Shown: positions 45,811 through 57,220 of the stretch, piece after piece
How the letters are laid out: each line of letters starts with the position of its first letter
Position numbering within the stretch: the stretch's first letter is position 1
Source of the DNA: Verticillium longisporum
Lineage: Eukaryota > Ascomycota > Sordariomycetes > Glomerellales > Plectosphaerellaceae
Length of the DNA: 64,000 nt
Direction of reading: 5' to 3'
Assembly (NCBI GenBank): GCA_019188255.1
Contig: JAETXT010000016.1
Span: 124,001-188,000, forward strand
The notes under the pieces: model-generated
Told to the model about the DNA's origin: nothing
The model's input: only the letters and a program-made list of their open reading frames with translations
The model's database searches: none
Translations under genes and position numbers: made by a program

Positions 45811-48800
45811 ATGGACGACGACGCCTCGACCCCAACGCCAGCCCGAGCAACGCCTACGATGCCAGCAGTAGCAGTCGCAGCAGCGTCACCACGAACAAGA
45901 ACACCGACACCTCCATCACTCCCTCTCGAGCGCTCCATATCCCAGCGCAGCGTCAGCGTCGCGTCGGTACGCAGCAGCAGTCGGTCCACGACCCTCCGGA
46001 CCCGCTCAAAGCGCCTTCCGTCCCACGTCTCGAGCTCGGCCAGCTCCATCATCGCCGCCGACGACAAGTCTCTGACCAGCTTCCCCTCGCTTTCGCCCGA
46101 GTCGCCCAAACCAGTGCGACCTTTTGCAGACCAGGAGTCTAATACCTATGCTGGCGTGCCGCGCACCGCGTCGGGCGCCGTGTCTGTTGCCGAGTCGGAT
46201 GCGCCTTTGAGCCTACCCGATGATACCTTGACGGAGGTCGACGTGACGGCGGCGCCGCCAGCGCTACCGGCGAGGCCATCGCAGTCTGCGCGCTCTGCCC
46301 TCTTTGAGGACTCGCCTATCGCATCGCAGAAAATACCTGGCGCGCTCCATACGGCCGATGACGAGCACCTCGATCGTCTTGTCAAGCGACATGGGGCGAA
46401 GGAGCTGGTACGCATGATTGCCACCGATCTGGCGCACCGAGATGCGCAGATTGCCCTCCTGCGAAGAAAAGCCGACGAAAGGGAGAGAGCTCTGCGAAAG
46501 ATCATATTGGAATGTGGTTTGTCGAATCTAGAGCTGGAAACGAAACTGAGGGCCGTCGAAACAGAAAACAAAGCAAGCAGACCAGGCAACCACCGAGCCG
46601 AGAGCGGCTTGTCCGACCTCATGAGCGATGCCATGCAGGATACCGTGACTCAGAACGTATATGGCCAGACCGATACTGAGGGGACCATACGGGCAACGAG
46701 CCTCACCCTGGCCTCCAACGCCGATGCGGGCACCAACAAGGGCACCACCCGCGGGTGGAAGGACTTCCTCTGGGGTGGTAGCAAGAGGGGAAGCGTTGCC
46801 AGCAGCATCAACGGCGACGATCCGCGATCCAAGACGATTGTTCGCACGCAGTCCCATGCTGACCGCAGGCCTGGACTCCAGGATGATCTCTTCAACCCAC
46901 CCCCGGACACGACCTCTCTCCGAAGCGCGAGCAGAGCCTCGAGCATCAGCTCCGTTGCGCCTTCGCCCCGCAAGCCGTCAGGTGTCACGGCCAGCCTCCT
47001 CAGGCTCGTCGCTGGCGGTGCCATGGCTGGGCGCGATGTTGACCCCATCAGGGGCCGTTCGAACAGCGCGACGCACGCACGCCAGGCCCGGGCCTCGTCC
47101 TCTGCCAGCGGGCGCACCACCGGATCGAGCCGTGCAGTATCGAACCAGAGCAACCCTAAGGCCCTCATGGCCATGCAACGCGCCCTACCAGCGGGCTTGG
47201 GCGGTTCCGCCACCGTGTGAGCTCCTCCCCATGCACGCTGGGGCACCATGGTCGGCAGACCACCGAACGTTACGAGTCGTCAGGAGAGCTACGGGCCTGT
47301 AGAGATGGATGCCATCCTGCCCCCGAGACGCAGCCCCCGACTCTCAACGTGCTGAACAGCAATCACCTCAATGGTGAGCTCCTGACTGATCGTTTTGGCT
47401 TCATCTACGATCAACGCAGAAAGAAGCGCCAGCGCGAGGCCAACAAGCCGCCTCGTCGCCATAGCAAGAGAGCCAGTCTTACCGAGATGCTTACCAACGG
47501 TCGCCCCGTCATCTCACAACCGATGGATGAACCTAGCATTGCAGAAGAACGACCCGACAGTCCTTCGTCGACTGAGGAGCCTGCCGAGGACCGGCCAAGG
47601 AAGTGGCAGGATTATTTGAAAATGGCGACCTTCCCGACTGAACTTCTATCTCACACGCCAGCCCTGAGCGCTTCATCTCTGGAGGTGCTCGAAAGCTATG
47701 ACCAGCCCAAGGCTTCCCCAGGCCTCATTGCGGACGAGAGGGGCTTCGTCCCTGCTGCAGCGAGCACCACCACTTCCGTGGCTGACTTGGAGGCCGTACC
47801 GCCCGAGACCGAGGGCGGAACGAGTGTGATCGAAGATGCTGAGCCCGTGAAACTACTGCTCCAGCATCAAAACGAACTTCACGATAGGTTGCAGCGCGAG
47901 CGCACGCCCCGTTGGAACGAATTTCTTCGCAAGGTCCGCGTCGAACGGCAGCGCGAAAGGGAGGCGGCCGCGGCGGCAGCCAATGCGGCAGCCGAAGCCC
48001 GATATGAGCGTCCCTCCGTGATCCTGCCCGAGGCTGCTCTGGCTGACGGCGAGCTCATTGGGATCACAGGTCTCGGGACCAAAGGCAAGGTCGGTCGCGC
48101 CAAGAGGCTAGAGTTCCGCAATCTCGTCTTTGGCGGCATACCTGTAGCCATACGACCTAAGGTTTGGTTTGAGTGCTCAGGCGCGGCACACCTTCGGGTG
48201 CCGGGTTACTATCAAGATTTGGTCGCAAGATCTGACAAGGGGCTCGGCGAGGACGTCGTTCGGGAGATCAAGGCCGACGTGACGAGGACCCTGACACACA
48301 ACACGTTTTTCCGCAACGGAGCGCCTGGGGTGCAGCGACTGGATGATATTTTGACCGCTTACGCGTGCCGCAACCCCACATTGGCTACTGCCAGGGCATG
48401 AACCACATCACGGCGAACCTGCTGTTGGTGACTCCCTCAGCTGAGGACGCGTTCTGGATTTTGGCGCGCATCGTTGAGAGCATTTGCCCGACAGACTATT
48501 ACGACAAGTCTCTCCTGACGGCGCGAGCAGACCAGCAGGTGCTGCGGCAGCTCGTGACGGAGATTCTGCCTCGACTGTCCGACCATCTTGATTACCTTGG
48601 CGTTGATCTGCAGATCATGAGCTTCCAATGGTTCCTCTCCGTCTTTACTGACTGTCTATCGGCCGAGGCCCTGTTTCGTGTCTGGGACGTGGTGCTTTGC
48701 ATGGAGGAAGGCAGTCTCTTCTTATTCCAGGTGGCGGTTGCACTGCTCAAGCTCAATGAGACGCAGATCCTGCAATGCGACTCGTCGACGGCCGCGTACA

Positions 48801-49018
48801 CCTATCTCAACCATCAGATGACCAACCATGCGATCAGCATTGACAATATGATCAAGGCGTCCGAGGCGTTGCGCCGGTATATCCAAAAGGAGGATGTGGA
48901 CGCGCGGCGCAAGTCTGCCATTCAGGCCATGAAGATTGCCGCTGACGAGAGAGAGGAAGCGAATGCTGCAAGGAGGGCGCAGCGGGAGGACGCCGAAACC
49001 GCGGCGGCGTCGGTTTGA
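45811..49018 (+). CDS. TBC-domain Rab GTPase-activating protein, with one in-frame stop and two apparent frameshifts
   Basis: Accelerates GTP hydrolysis by a Rab GTPase in membrane traffic; the target Rab cannot be read. About 1069 aa if repaired. After a Ser-rich N terminus comes a coiled coil (RHGAKELVRMIATDLAHRD, then LRRKADERERALRKIILECG), a linker, then the TBC domain. The TBC domain shows GIPVAIRPKVW, the arginine finger IKADVTRTL, the glutamine finger IGYCQGMN, and the conserved FQWFLSVFTDCL and RVWDVVLC blocks. The same frame passes TGA at 47218-47220 and resumes with TMVGRPPNV. One base is missing in the C run 47320-47324 (MDAILPP to ETQPPTL) and one in 48374-48377 (ACRNP to HIGYCQG). 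The last lies between the two catalytic fingers, so as written the GAP would be inactive. Confidence 0.9.
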
Positions 49019-50076
49019 GTGATGCCTTTAGACGAGACTTTTGATTTCTCCTTTTCCCCTCTATGTTGAGTTTGGCGGTTTCTATTCAGGATAGGTACTT
49101 TCTTTGGTGTTTCTCGGGAGTCCATGATACCCCTTGGAAGATTGGGAAGACTCTGATTCATAGCGAGCGGATACACTATACAGCGGTTTTCTGAGTATCG
49201 TCTTTCGGACGTGATGTCTAGCCTCAACTGTAAATGGAGGGCCTTTATGTACGACTTTGAAGTACACTGGTAAGATTCCTCAGCTACAATCATCCCCAAG
49301 CAAGCCCACGAGTGTCCATCCTGGTACCATCAGCTTCAGCTTAGAGGCATGGCAACGAAACCAAAGCGATCGGAGGGTACTGCATCCCTAACTGGTTATC
49401 CGTTGCCCTTCTCTAAGCTGCTGTCCTCGGTCGTTTTCCGTGAGATCCGAAGAACTACGTCCTGTTAGCGTTCAGTGGCCCGGCGTAGATCAAATCGGTT
49501 CAACTGCCAGCGAAAACGTTTGAGATAGGTTTCTTGAACATCTGTTACGAAGACAACGCACTTTCTTTTCCATTTGTCGTGCAGAGAATGCCGCTGTTAG
49601 CGTTTGTTTCGACAGCCTGTGTGTAGCCTGAATTGTTACAACTGGGGGACGTCGTACAGAGGAGAAGTCCTTACATGAGGACCTCAGTATTGAACAGGCA
49701 ATTTATGAGATGTTCATTTCTTTCTCCACAAAGCACCAGGCTATGATACTAGGTTGAGCTTCGAATTGGCTGACCTTCGTGGTGCGAGCAGGGTATGGAT
49801 GGCCTTCAGCTGCGGCTCAAGCTTGTGATCTGAATGCAAGGTCTTCCACACTTAGAAAGCCTCTTTCAGCTCTGAAGAAGAAAGAAATTCGAAAAAGAAA
49901 CACCATTCTCAAAGCCTGCCTCCAGCTTGATGTCCTACCCAGCTGTAAACCCTGAACCTGAAAGAACATGTTTACAGGCATCACTCAGTTTTTGAAAATG
50001 ATCAGATGAACAAACAGACAACGCGCCCGAAACACTTCGCCCTCAAATCAAAACCAACCAGCGCCCTTCAAACACA
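49019..50076. other. Convergent spacer, 1.06 kb
   Basis: Lies between the TBC stop and the transcription-factor stop. Lower GC than its surroundings. No gene, tRNA or repeat was recognised. Confidence 0.5.
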
Positions 50077-52595
50077 CTACATCATCGTATTGCCGGTGAA
50101 ATCCAGATTGAGACCCTGCCAGTGCCACATGGTTCCCAGATCTCCGAGATTCGCCAGCTCGGCATCCGTTATCATGCCGTAGCCCATATCCTGCATCGGC
50201 ATGCCCGCCGGCTGCGCTGGCAGCTCGACGTTCGGCATAGCCCACGAGTCGGCATACTGCCCCGGCACGACTTGCGGAGGTCCGACCTGCGGAAGCCCAA
50301 CCTGCGGAGGCCCAACCTGTGGAGGCCCGACCATCTGGTGAGGCTGCTGCTGGTGGTGAACGTGCCCGTTGACGTTCGCGTTGGGGTACACCGTGGTGAG
50401 GCCGGACCCATCCGAGCTCGAGGCCGTGGCAGGGGAGTGCGTATTGTTGGACCCGGTGCTGCCGTTGCCGATGCCCGAGTCCTCGGAGGGCGGGTACATG
50501 TACCCCGGGAACTGGTTGGGGTCGGTGCCGTACGTGAAGCCCGCGACGGCAGGCTGCTGCCGCTGCGCAGGCGGCACGGCCAGCGGCGCCTCGAGGACCT
50601 TGAGCTTCTTGCGCTGGTTGGTGTCCGCGCCCCGGAGGGCGCCGTGGGCGCGCGGCAGCTTGCCCGAGAGCCGGCGGAGGATGTCGTAGGGCGTCTTGGC
50701 CGTCTCGGTGGCGGTCGTGAGCCTCTTGAGCGTGTGCAGCGCCAGATCGATGGCCTTTGTGACCTCGTCCTTGCGCGGCAGGGTGCCGGCCTCGTCGTGC
50801 AGCACGGCCGACACGAGCAGCGTCGCCGTGTCGAAGATGCAAAAGGGCACAAAGTGAAACGTCGTGTCGCGCGACCAGACGTACTCGAAGAACTCGTGCA
50901 CGGCGCCCATGAGCTTGAGGGCGTACTTGACGCCGTTGCTGCGCAGCGTCAGCTCCACCTCGGGCGTGTCCTTGGTCACCGTCTTGGCCATGTGCGGCCG
51001 CAGCGGGCCGAGCGTGACGGAGAAGGCTATGGTGTGGACGTAGTGTCGGTGGAGGGCAATCCAGGGGTACTTGACCTCCTGCTGGCGGTCCGTGTCGACA
51101 AAGGCGTACGACGGCGGGAATGTCTGCATCCAGCTCTCGAGGATGTCTTGGTACTCGAAGATGTCATTGGGCTCGGTCAGGTACATGGGAGGACCGAAGC
51201 GCTTGAAGATGCGGGCGACGAGCTCGGACTGCAGCTTCATGTGAAGCAGCGGCGAGGTAGGGTAATCCTCGAGCGTCAAGCTCGGGAGGCCAACGTCGCA
51301 GTCGGAACGATCGATGAGCATGGGTCGCGCGAGCAGAGCCGAGACGAGCCTGGCAAGTGAGCGCCAAGATCCTGAAGCTTCTTGAGATTTCATAACTTAC
51401 CAGTCCCAGGCATCCAGGAGGCACCAGAGGCGGCGACGCATCTCGCGCTCAAAGTCAGGGATTCCCGTGGCTTCCCTATGGAGGTCTGGTCTTGCTATCA
51501 GCATGCTACGCTTGATATCGTATACCATTCGCACATCACTCACCGAGGTTCTGTCCCTCGCGAATAGCCGCACCCAAGACGTGCCAGCACTCGACAAAGC
51601 GTGCCTCGGCCTTGAACCAGTAGCATGAATGCAAGAGGTACTGCACCGTAAACATGTGCGTGTTGCCAACGGGGATGGCGCTATGAAGCTCTCGCGCGGC
51701 ATCGTGGTAGAGATCTGTCAGTTGCTGGACGGTACGGCCAAGGTCGGCCTCGAGACTGGCGCCCATCTCTGCGTCGGTGTGCTGAACCGAACAGGCGCAG
51801 ACCATGATGAGAAGACAGGTCCATGGAAGGCCAAGCGGCCGGTTGGCGGCACGGTCGGCCCACCATTCATGGTACTCTGTGAGGAAGTTGGGCGGGTACA
51901 CGATGTAGTAGTAGTAATTGACGTTGCTGAGAAAGTTCTGGATCATCGAGTCTGTGAAGGGTCAGCCATGACATGTTCTCAAATGGGAGGCACGCCCACA
52001 TTTTAATAGACTTACCGATATATGGTCTCGGGGGTAGGGTCTGGAGAGCGCGCTGAAGCTGCGGGCTCGTTTTGGGGTCCAGGTAGTATTGCTTCGGAGT
52101 CTTGCTCTTCTTGCCCTGTAATGGTCAGCACAATGAGCTCCCTGGTGGGAACCATTTGTTCTGAAAAGCTCAGGACAACGAAGTGAAATAAAAGCGAAAG
52201 ACATACATCAACATCAGGACCCAGACCCAGATTTGCGAACAGATGCGAGGCCGTGTAACCCACGGCATCGATGCCTTCGCCGTCATCAAACTCATCGTCA
52301 TTCTCCGTCTCGGCGTAGCTCTGCTCGCGCTTCCGCTTGACTTCCGTAGACGGCGTCCAGGCACTGATGGGCGGAGGATCTGGGTTGAAATGGCACTTGT
52401 CGGCCACCTTGCGCTTCTGACAGTGGTTGCATGGCCATTCCCGATTGCACTTGTCGTATGATTTTAGTACGGATTGGTCGTTGGAACAGAGTGGGAAATC
52501 ATGCTTACCTTTTGCTTACGACGCTGGCATTCGGAGCAGGCGGACCGGCTATAGCTGCCGTCTTTTGGCTCTTCAAGAGAGATTCCTGGTGCCAT
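50077..52595 (-). CDS. Zn2Cys6 fungal transcription factor with fungal_trans domain
   Basis: DNA-binding regulator. Six exons: 52509-52595, 52207-52449, 52016-52115, 51544-51951, 51401-51485 and 50077-51349; 731 aa with all phases consistent. The cluster is split by intron 1: CSECQRRKQK joins CNREWPCNHCQKRK then CHF, giving C-x2-C-x6-C-x5-C-x2-C-x8-C. The middle homology region follows (NFLSNVNYYYYIVYPPNFL, EYHEWW, REMRRRLWCLLDAWDW). The C-terminal tail holds a tandem PPQVG repeat encoded at 50274-50331, and ends in acidic and Gln/Met-rich sequence that could activate transcription. The ATG at 52595 puts the zinc cluster near residue 20; an in-frame ATG at 52685 is possible. Target genes are unknown. 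The next genes to the right start 2.8 kb away. Confidence 0.9.
50274..50331. repeat. Coding tandem 15-bp repeat (PPQVG units)
   Basis: About four units of a 15-bp repeat inside the transcription-factor tail, giving PPQVGPPQVGLPQVGPPQV. Whole-codon units keep the frame. Confidence 0.85.
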
Positions 52596-55388
52596 GTTGG
52601 AGTTTGCTTGATTCCCAATGCTTCGGTTCCAAATCACATCCGTCTCTCGACAACTGAAGAAGATGAACGTCCTGAGCGCTGTCACTGACGGACTAGAATT
52701 TCAGATGATCAGCAAAGAAAAAAAGACCAGACGTACTAGGACGATGGGGGTCACAAAATCCAGACACGAGTAGCAAGGACACTAGTGCCCATGGGAGGGA
52801 GCGGCAGGCAGCTACGTCAAGGCACTAGGTAAGGTAACACAAGACAAAGTGAGGGGTAGCGCTCCCGGATGACGATCGCCGCCCACACGTGATGGGGCTA
52901 GAGGAATACTATGTACAGCGATCGCGACCCCGGGGGCCCCTGTAAGTCTGGATCGCCCCGGGGGCGGCCATGGCAGGCAGAGGGCCTGTCTCGCACGAGG
53001 GGCTACCCTGTAGCGCCGTGTAACCGTTGACCCAACGCAGACGACGCTGCAGCGGATCGCCACCCGTTGGATGCATCCAGCAGGGGAGGTTTCGTTCAGG
53101 CGGTCCCAGGTGGTCCCAGGGTCGCTGCATGCGACGTCAGCCACCACTCTGCCCTACCCGGTCACGATATTCCAGCCCTGTCTCAGCCGCTATTGGGGGG
53201 CAGCCAATGCATGGTGTTCATCGTTGTGATGAGGGAGGGGAGGGGCCGACAGGACCTCTGGTTGGTGACGCCGCCCCAGGATTTAGGATTTAGGGGGCTC
53301 AGTAACAGCAAAAGCAATGTGCGAGACACTGGTCCGGGCAGACGACAAATCAGGACTGGCTAGGCGAAGCCAAGGAAAAAGCCGTTGCTAGTTCTCGAGG
53401 CAGAAGAATAGAGGGGGCGTCGTCTAGTTCGTCTGGATTTCTCAACATTTGGAACCAAGGAAGGGTACGGTGCTCAGTAGTGCAGCTGGAGATGGGGATA
53501 GGGGCTCTAAAATCCGGAAAGGCCATCGTCTTGCGCGCGCCCTGTGACGGCAGAACCCGTCCGCCAGCTGAGGGTTTTACATATTCGCTGCTTGTCGCTA
53601 TTTATGGATAAGCAAGCGCCAAGCTGCTTCGGTTTAGTGCGTGTTGCCACCAGCGGGATGTCCGTACTATAGACTTTATCTTGCGGGTCTTGGCTGCGTC
53701 CTACTTTGAGCGCTTCCGGTTTAAAATGCGAACACAAGCAGGACGAGAACGAGGCGTGGATTTATAAGGAGACATCCCGCTTTCCAAGGCCACTTGGACC
53801 TAGGGCAAATGCGGACATGGCCAAAGAGGGTGATCTGATCAAGGCCAAAAAGTCCCAACTCTGCGGATCACTGCACTACTCCCGACGGTGTAGCTAGCTT
53901 CACAGGTCCTAAAATAGGAACTCGCCAGATGTTCTAGAACCCAACACAACTGCCGGCCGGCCGGATCAGGGACGAAAACTGAAGTGATCACTTGGCGAGC
54001 CTGGGTGAAATCACGACTTCTCGTTCGCCAAAGTTGATAGTCTGATAGATCATTAGCTAGGCTCAATTCTACTGTTGTTCCACTCACAATCCATACCTTG
54101 CTTGAGCCTTTCCTCATGAGAGGAGCAGCACCAGGGCTGGTTAAGTGGCCAGGGAATCTTGCGCATTCAGTCTGTTGCTTTTTGTATATCACTCTGTGAA
54201 CTGGCATCCGCCCGGCCCACCGGTTGACAGGCACATATGCCAGGCCTGTCGTCGAGATGCCATCTTGACGAACCCTGGCACCGATAATTTTCGGCCAGCA
54301 TTCAAATCCGATTACCGGGCGACTGGGCCGCCAAGTCCAATGATTCGCGATGGCCTGCAGATCAATCCTCCACGTCGTGCTCGTAGACGACAGGCGGCGC
54401 GGTGGACACTAGTGGAAACCCGGGTGGTGAAAATCGTTATGCCAAAACTGCGATCTTGTCACCCAACTCAAATGAGTCGGAAATGCACCTTTCAGAGGAA
54501 TGTCGGGTTGCGCGCTAGCTGTCAATTCGAACTATCGCTTACTAAATCGGCATCAATACGACCATCTTTACAATAATGCCGTGTCGGTAACACAGTCGAG
54601 CTCTTTGAAGACGCTCCTCCATGGTCTCCTCCTCTGCGTATATATGCGGGAGGTTCCGAATGCATACCGAAGTATTAGCTAGCGACACCTAAAAGACAGA
54701 CTTGGAAGTTCGACGCACATCATACTGGTGGCCAAGGTTCGACGCCGAGATGCTGGTCAACTAAGGTCCTAACAAAGGTGCCCAGATAGACCTACTCACA
54801 CTGAAAACCCCTTTAAAAAGCATCTCTCGGGCAGGGTACACTACACAGCCGCTCGGCCTAGAGCTGCTCTCCCTCATGCACTCGATTGGCTGCTCATCAA
54901 AGTCTGCCGCGTTGCGTATGCTACGCAATTCAGACACGGCCCAGCTGTCGACATGCTCTTCAGCCCTACACATACTCTTTCTGCCAAATCATCCCCATTA
55001 ACATGATAACCTGCTGCGCTCGATTGGCTACAGTCCCTATGCCATCTTTAGATCGAGGGCACATCCCAGGTTCCTCAACGGCAGTGGACGCCCCGTGCCG
55101 TTCGCCTCATGTTAGCATTGTTGTGGCTACATGCGAGCATTCGGGAATAGGCCGAGAGCAGGTTGGCATGCACTGGGCGTCATCAGGCGACGACTCTATT
55201 GGGATTCTCGCCAGCCCCAGAGGCCGATGGTCGCCAGCAGGACAAAAGGCACGCTGTGTCCCTCAGGAGCATTTTTTTCTTGTTAGAAAAAAAAAAAAAA
55301 AACCATTCATCAGCTTGCAATTTGTGGCACGGTTTCGGTCCTCGCTGAGACTTCACAGTATAAGGCTTTTTCACAACACGCACACATC
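52596..55388. other. 2.8-kb spacer between divergent genes
   Basis: Separates the transcription factor from the cell-surface protein gene. Open frames are short and without domains. Composition shifts from GC-rich (52.8-53.4 kb) to more AT-rich (53.9-54.8 kb). A 16-17-base poly-A lies near 55289. No transposon ends or coding relics could be shown. Confidence 0.5.
55359..55364 (+). promoter_or_regulatory. TATA-like box TATAAG
   Basis: Lies 25 bp before the first ATG of the cell-surface protein gene. If used, transcription would start near or after that ATG, favouring the next in-frame ATG at 55401. Confidence 0.35.
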
Positions 55389-56347
55389 ATGATTCGGGCG
55401 ATGCAAAGATCACTCCCCTCAAGTCCGGCCAAGCGCCTGCTCGTACTGTCGCTTCTGTCTTTGCTGCTCACCATTTCGATGGCCCAGGACGTGACGCAGG
55501 GGCCGCTCGCTCCCGTCAGCCTGGGCTCGTACACGGAGCTCGCGACGGCGCGAGGCTGCGCCGCGGCGTGCCTCGTCTACAACGGCATCTGGGTGTGCGG
55601 CGTCAACGCGGGCTACGATGACCTGGGCGTGGCGCTCGAATGCGGATGCACGTCGATCAACGGCTGCTACTGTAACACCGGACTCGCGAGCTCGGCGACG
55701 GCGTATCTCTCACGCCGCGTTAGCAGTCGATGCGCCGAGTCGGTGAGAACTGGACGCAGGAGGTGGCGGGGATGCTGGGGATCTACGAGGGGTACTGCGC
55801 GACGGCGCTCGAGGCAGGAGAAGGGACGGCGGTGGCGACGACGACGACGACTTCGAGGGCCAGGACGACCACTGGAGGAGCGACCGTCGCGGCTGACGCG
55901 ACGAGAAGTGCGCCGACGAGCGGAGGGGCGGAGGAGACTTCGGCCGCAGAGAACGATACGACGGAGAACGGCGGGGCGAGCGAGGGCGAGACGGACGGAG
56001 GTCTCAGCAAGTCGGACATTGTGGCCCTCGCTGCGAGCCTCGGCGTCGGGATCCCGAGTCTCATCGTCGCGTTGGTGACGCTGTGTATCCAGATGAAGAA
56101 GCGGAAGAGGAACGCTGGCGTGACGGCGACCGAACAGCACCAACAAAGCGGAGCTCACGTCGTGCCGCACACGGGAAAGCCTGTGGAATACCCCTCTGAA
56201 AAGCCTGTCGAATACAACCCTGACGGAAAGGCTGATGGACCGCAGGCGTGGAAGGCTACCAACACGGGTTTCCATGGCGCAGAGATGCCGCAGAATAGTC
56301 TGCCGTCCGAGCTGCCAGGAAACAACAGCTGGCAGAAGGGGTACTGA
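55389..56347 (+). CDS. Single-pass cell-surface protein with cysteine-rich ectodomain, one apparent frameshift
   Basis: Predicted to sit in the plasma membrane with an external cysteine-rich head. The start MIRAMQRSLP is followed by a hydrophobic signal segment (LLVLSLLSLLLTISMAQ). A domain of about 100 residues contains the cysteines of RGCAAACLVYNG, WVCGVN and ECGCTSINGCYC. A Thr/Ser/Glu-rich stalk, a membrane segment (PSLIVALVTLCIQ) with basic stop-transfer KKRKRN, and a short tail with repeated (G/E)KPVEY complete it; about 319 aa. The head and stalk are in different frames: one base must be added near 55742-55743 to join RCAES to GENWTQEV. The run there is only GG, so the exact site is less certain than elsewhere. 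A Gly at a usual Cys position cannot be excluded. Sensor or adhesin roles are inference. Confidence 0.75.
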
Positions 56348-56741
56348 GGGGAGAATCTTGCTGAGAGAAGAACCGATCTCGTCGTCTTGCGATTTCGTAT
56401 TCATTCTCGCGGAATTTGAGGATTGAATGGATACCAGGCGCTGGCGCTTGCTTGTTCCTGAGGCTGATCGTGAGACCAGGAGGGAGGGGTACCGTAGGTG
56501 GCACACCCAGACCAAACGGCACGTCCCCGCCATGGCGGTCGAGCATGGGTCGTGCAGCGTGTTGACTACTCGTGCATGTGTGGTTCGAGATGATCGATTC
56601 TTTTTTCTTGTCCGGCAGAAGCAAGAAGAGTGACGCCGATGAACTGTTGGTGCGTTGGTGCGTTGATGCATGGACGAAGGCATTGTTGAGGATTGTTGAT
56701 GGAGAATGACTGACCAGTGGCGCTTAGCACGAAAAGTCATA

Positions 56742-56798
56742 GCCACAGTGACAGGTCCCTGTACAGCCACGGTGACAGGTACTGCCACAGTGACAGGG
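56742..56798. repeat. Three direct 15-bp repeats GCCACRGTGACAGGK
   Basis: Copies at 56742-56756, 56766-56780 and 56784-56798, with start-to-start spacings of 24 and 18 bp, about 420 bp before the DUF2235 ATG. Confidence 0.85.
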
Positions 56799-56918
56799 AT
56801 GTAGTCCGTGTGGATCGCACATTGCCAACCAGGAGAAGGAGCAGCCGTCGAGCGTTCCTGCCCCAAAGTCGCTAACCCAGCCTCGTCCATAACATCACCA
56901 GCCCTCCATCACTGCAGT

Positions 56919-56975
56919 CTCTGCAAAGACAGACATCACCAGCCCGTGCATTCTCTGCAAGACAGACACACCAGC
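56919..56975. repeat. Imperfect direct duplication TCTCTGCAAAGACAGACA
   Basis: Two copies, at 56919-56944 and 56952-56975, differing by small deletions; both continue into CACCAGC. Confidence 0.75.
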
Positions 56976-57220
56976 GTCGAGCAGCAGCCGAAACACAATG
57001 TGCTGCCCAACGGCTCCCAACATGGCCCATGCCAATACGATGCACAGGCCCGGTGGCAGTCTCGGCCACAAGCACATGCACTGTTCCGCACTGTATCACA
57101 GCAACGCGGGTACCCGTGTCTCACGACCTCATTTCCAGCGCCAAAACATACATTGAGGCCAAGCCACCGTACATTCCTGCCTCGCCATCCAACCCGCCAG
57201 ACAACGATACGACCGGTATC

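Larger units (their letters stand above)
56348..57220. other. Spacer with two sets of direct repeats
   Basis: 873 bp between tandem genes. Holds three GCCAC(A/G)GTGACAGG repeats (56742-56798) and a second imperfect duplication (56919-56975). No gene. Confidence 0.6.

Noticed and set aside
47215..47258. A 44-bp intron in the TBC gene that would bypass the TGA
   Set aside because: It has no branch site, is very short, and would delete the TMVGRPPNV block that looks conserved. Kept only as a refutation test.
50122..51360. Open frame antisense to the transcription factor
   Set aside because: Shadow frame of a GC-rich exon; no start context, no domain.
52700..55300. Transposon relic in the wide spacer
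   Set aside because: No terminal repeats, target duplications or transposase/reverse-transcriptase motifs could be seen.
55680..55727. An intron from GTAACA to GTTAGCAG in the cell-surface gene
   Set aside because: Joining these sites leads at once to a stop codon, so it does not repair the frame.
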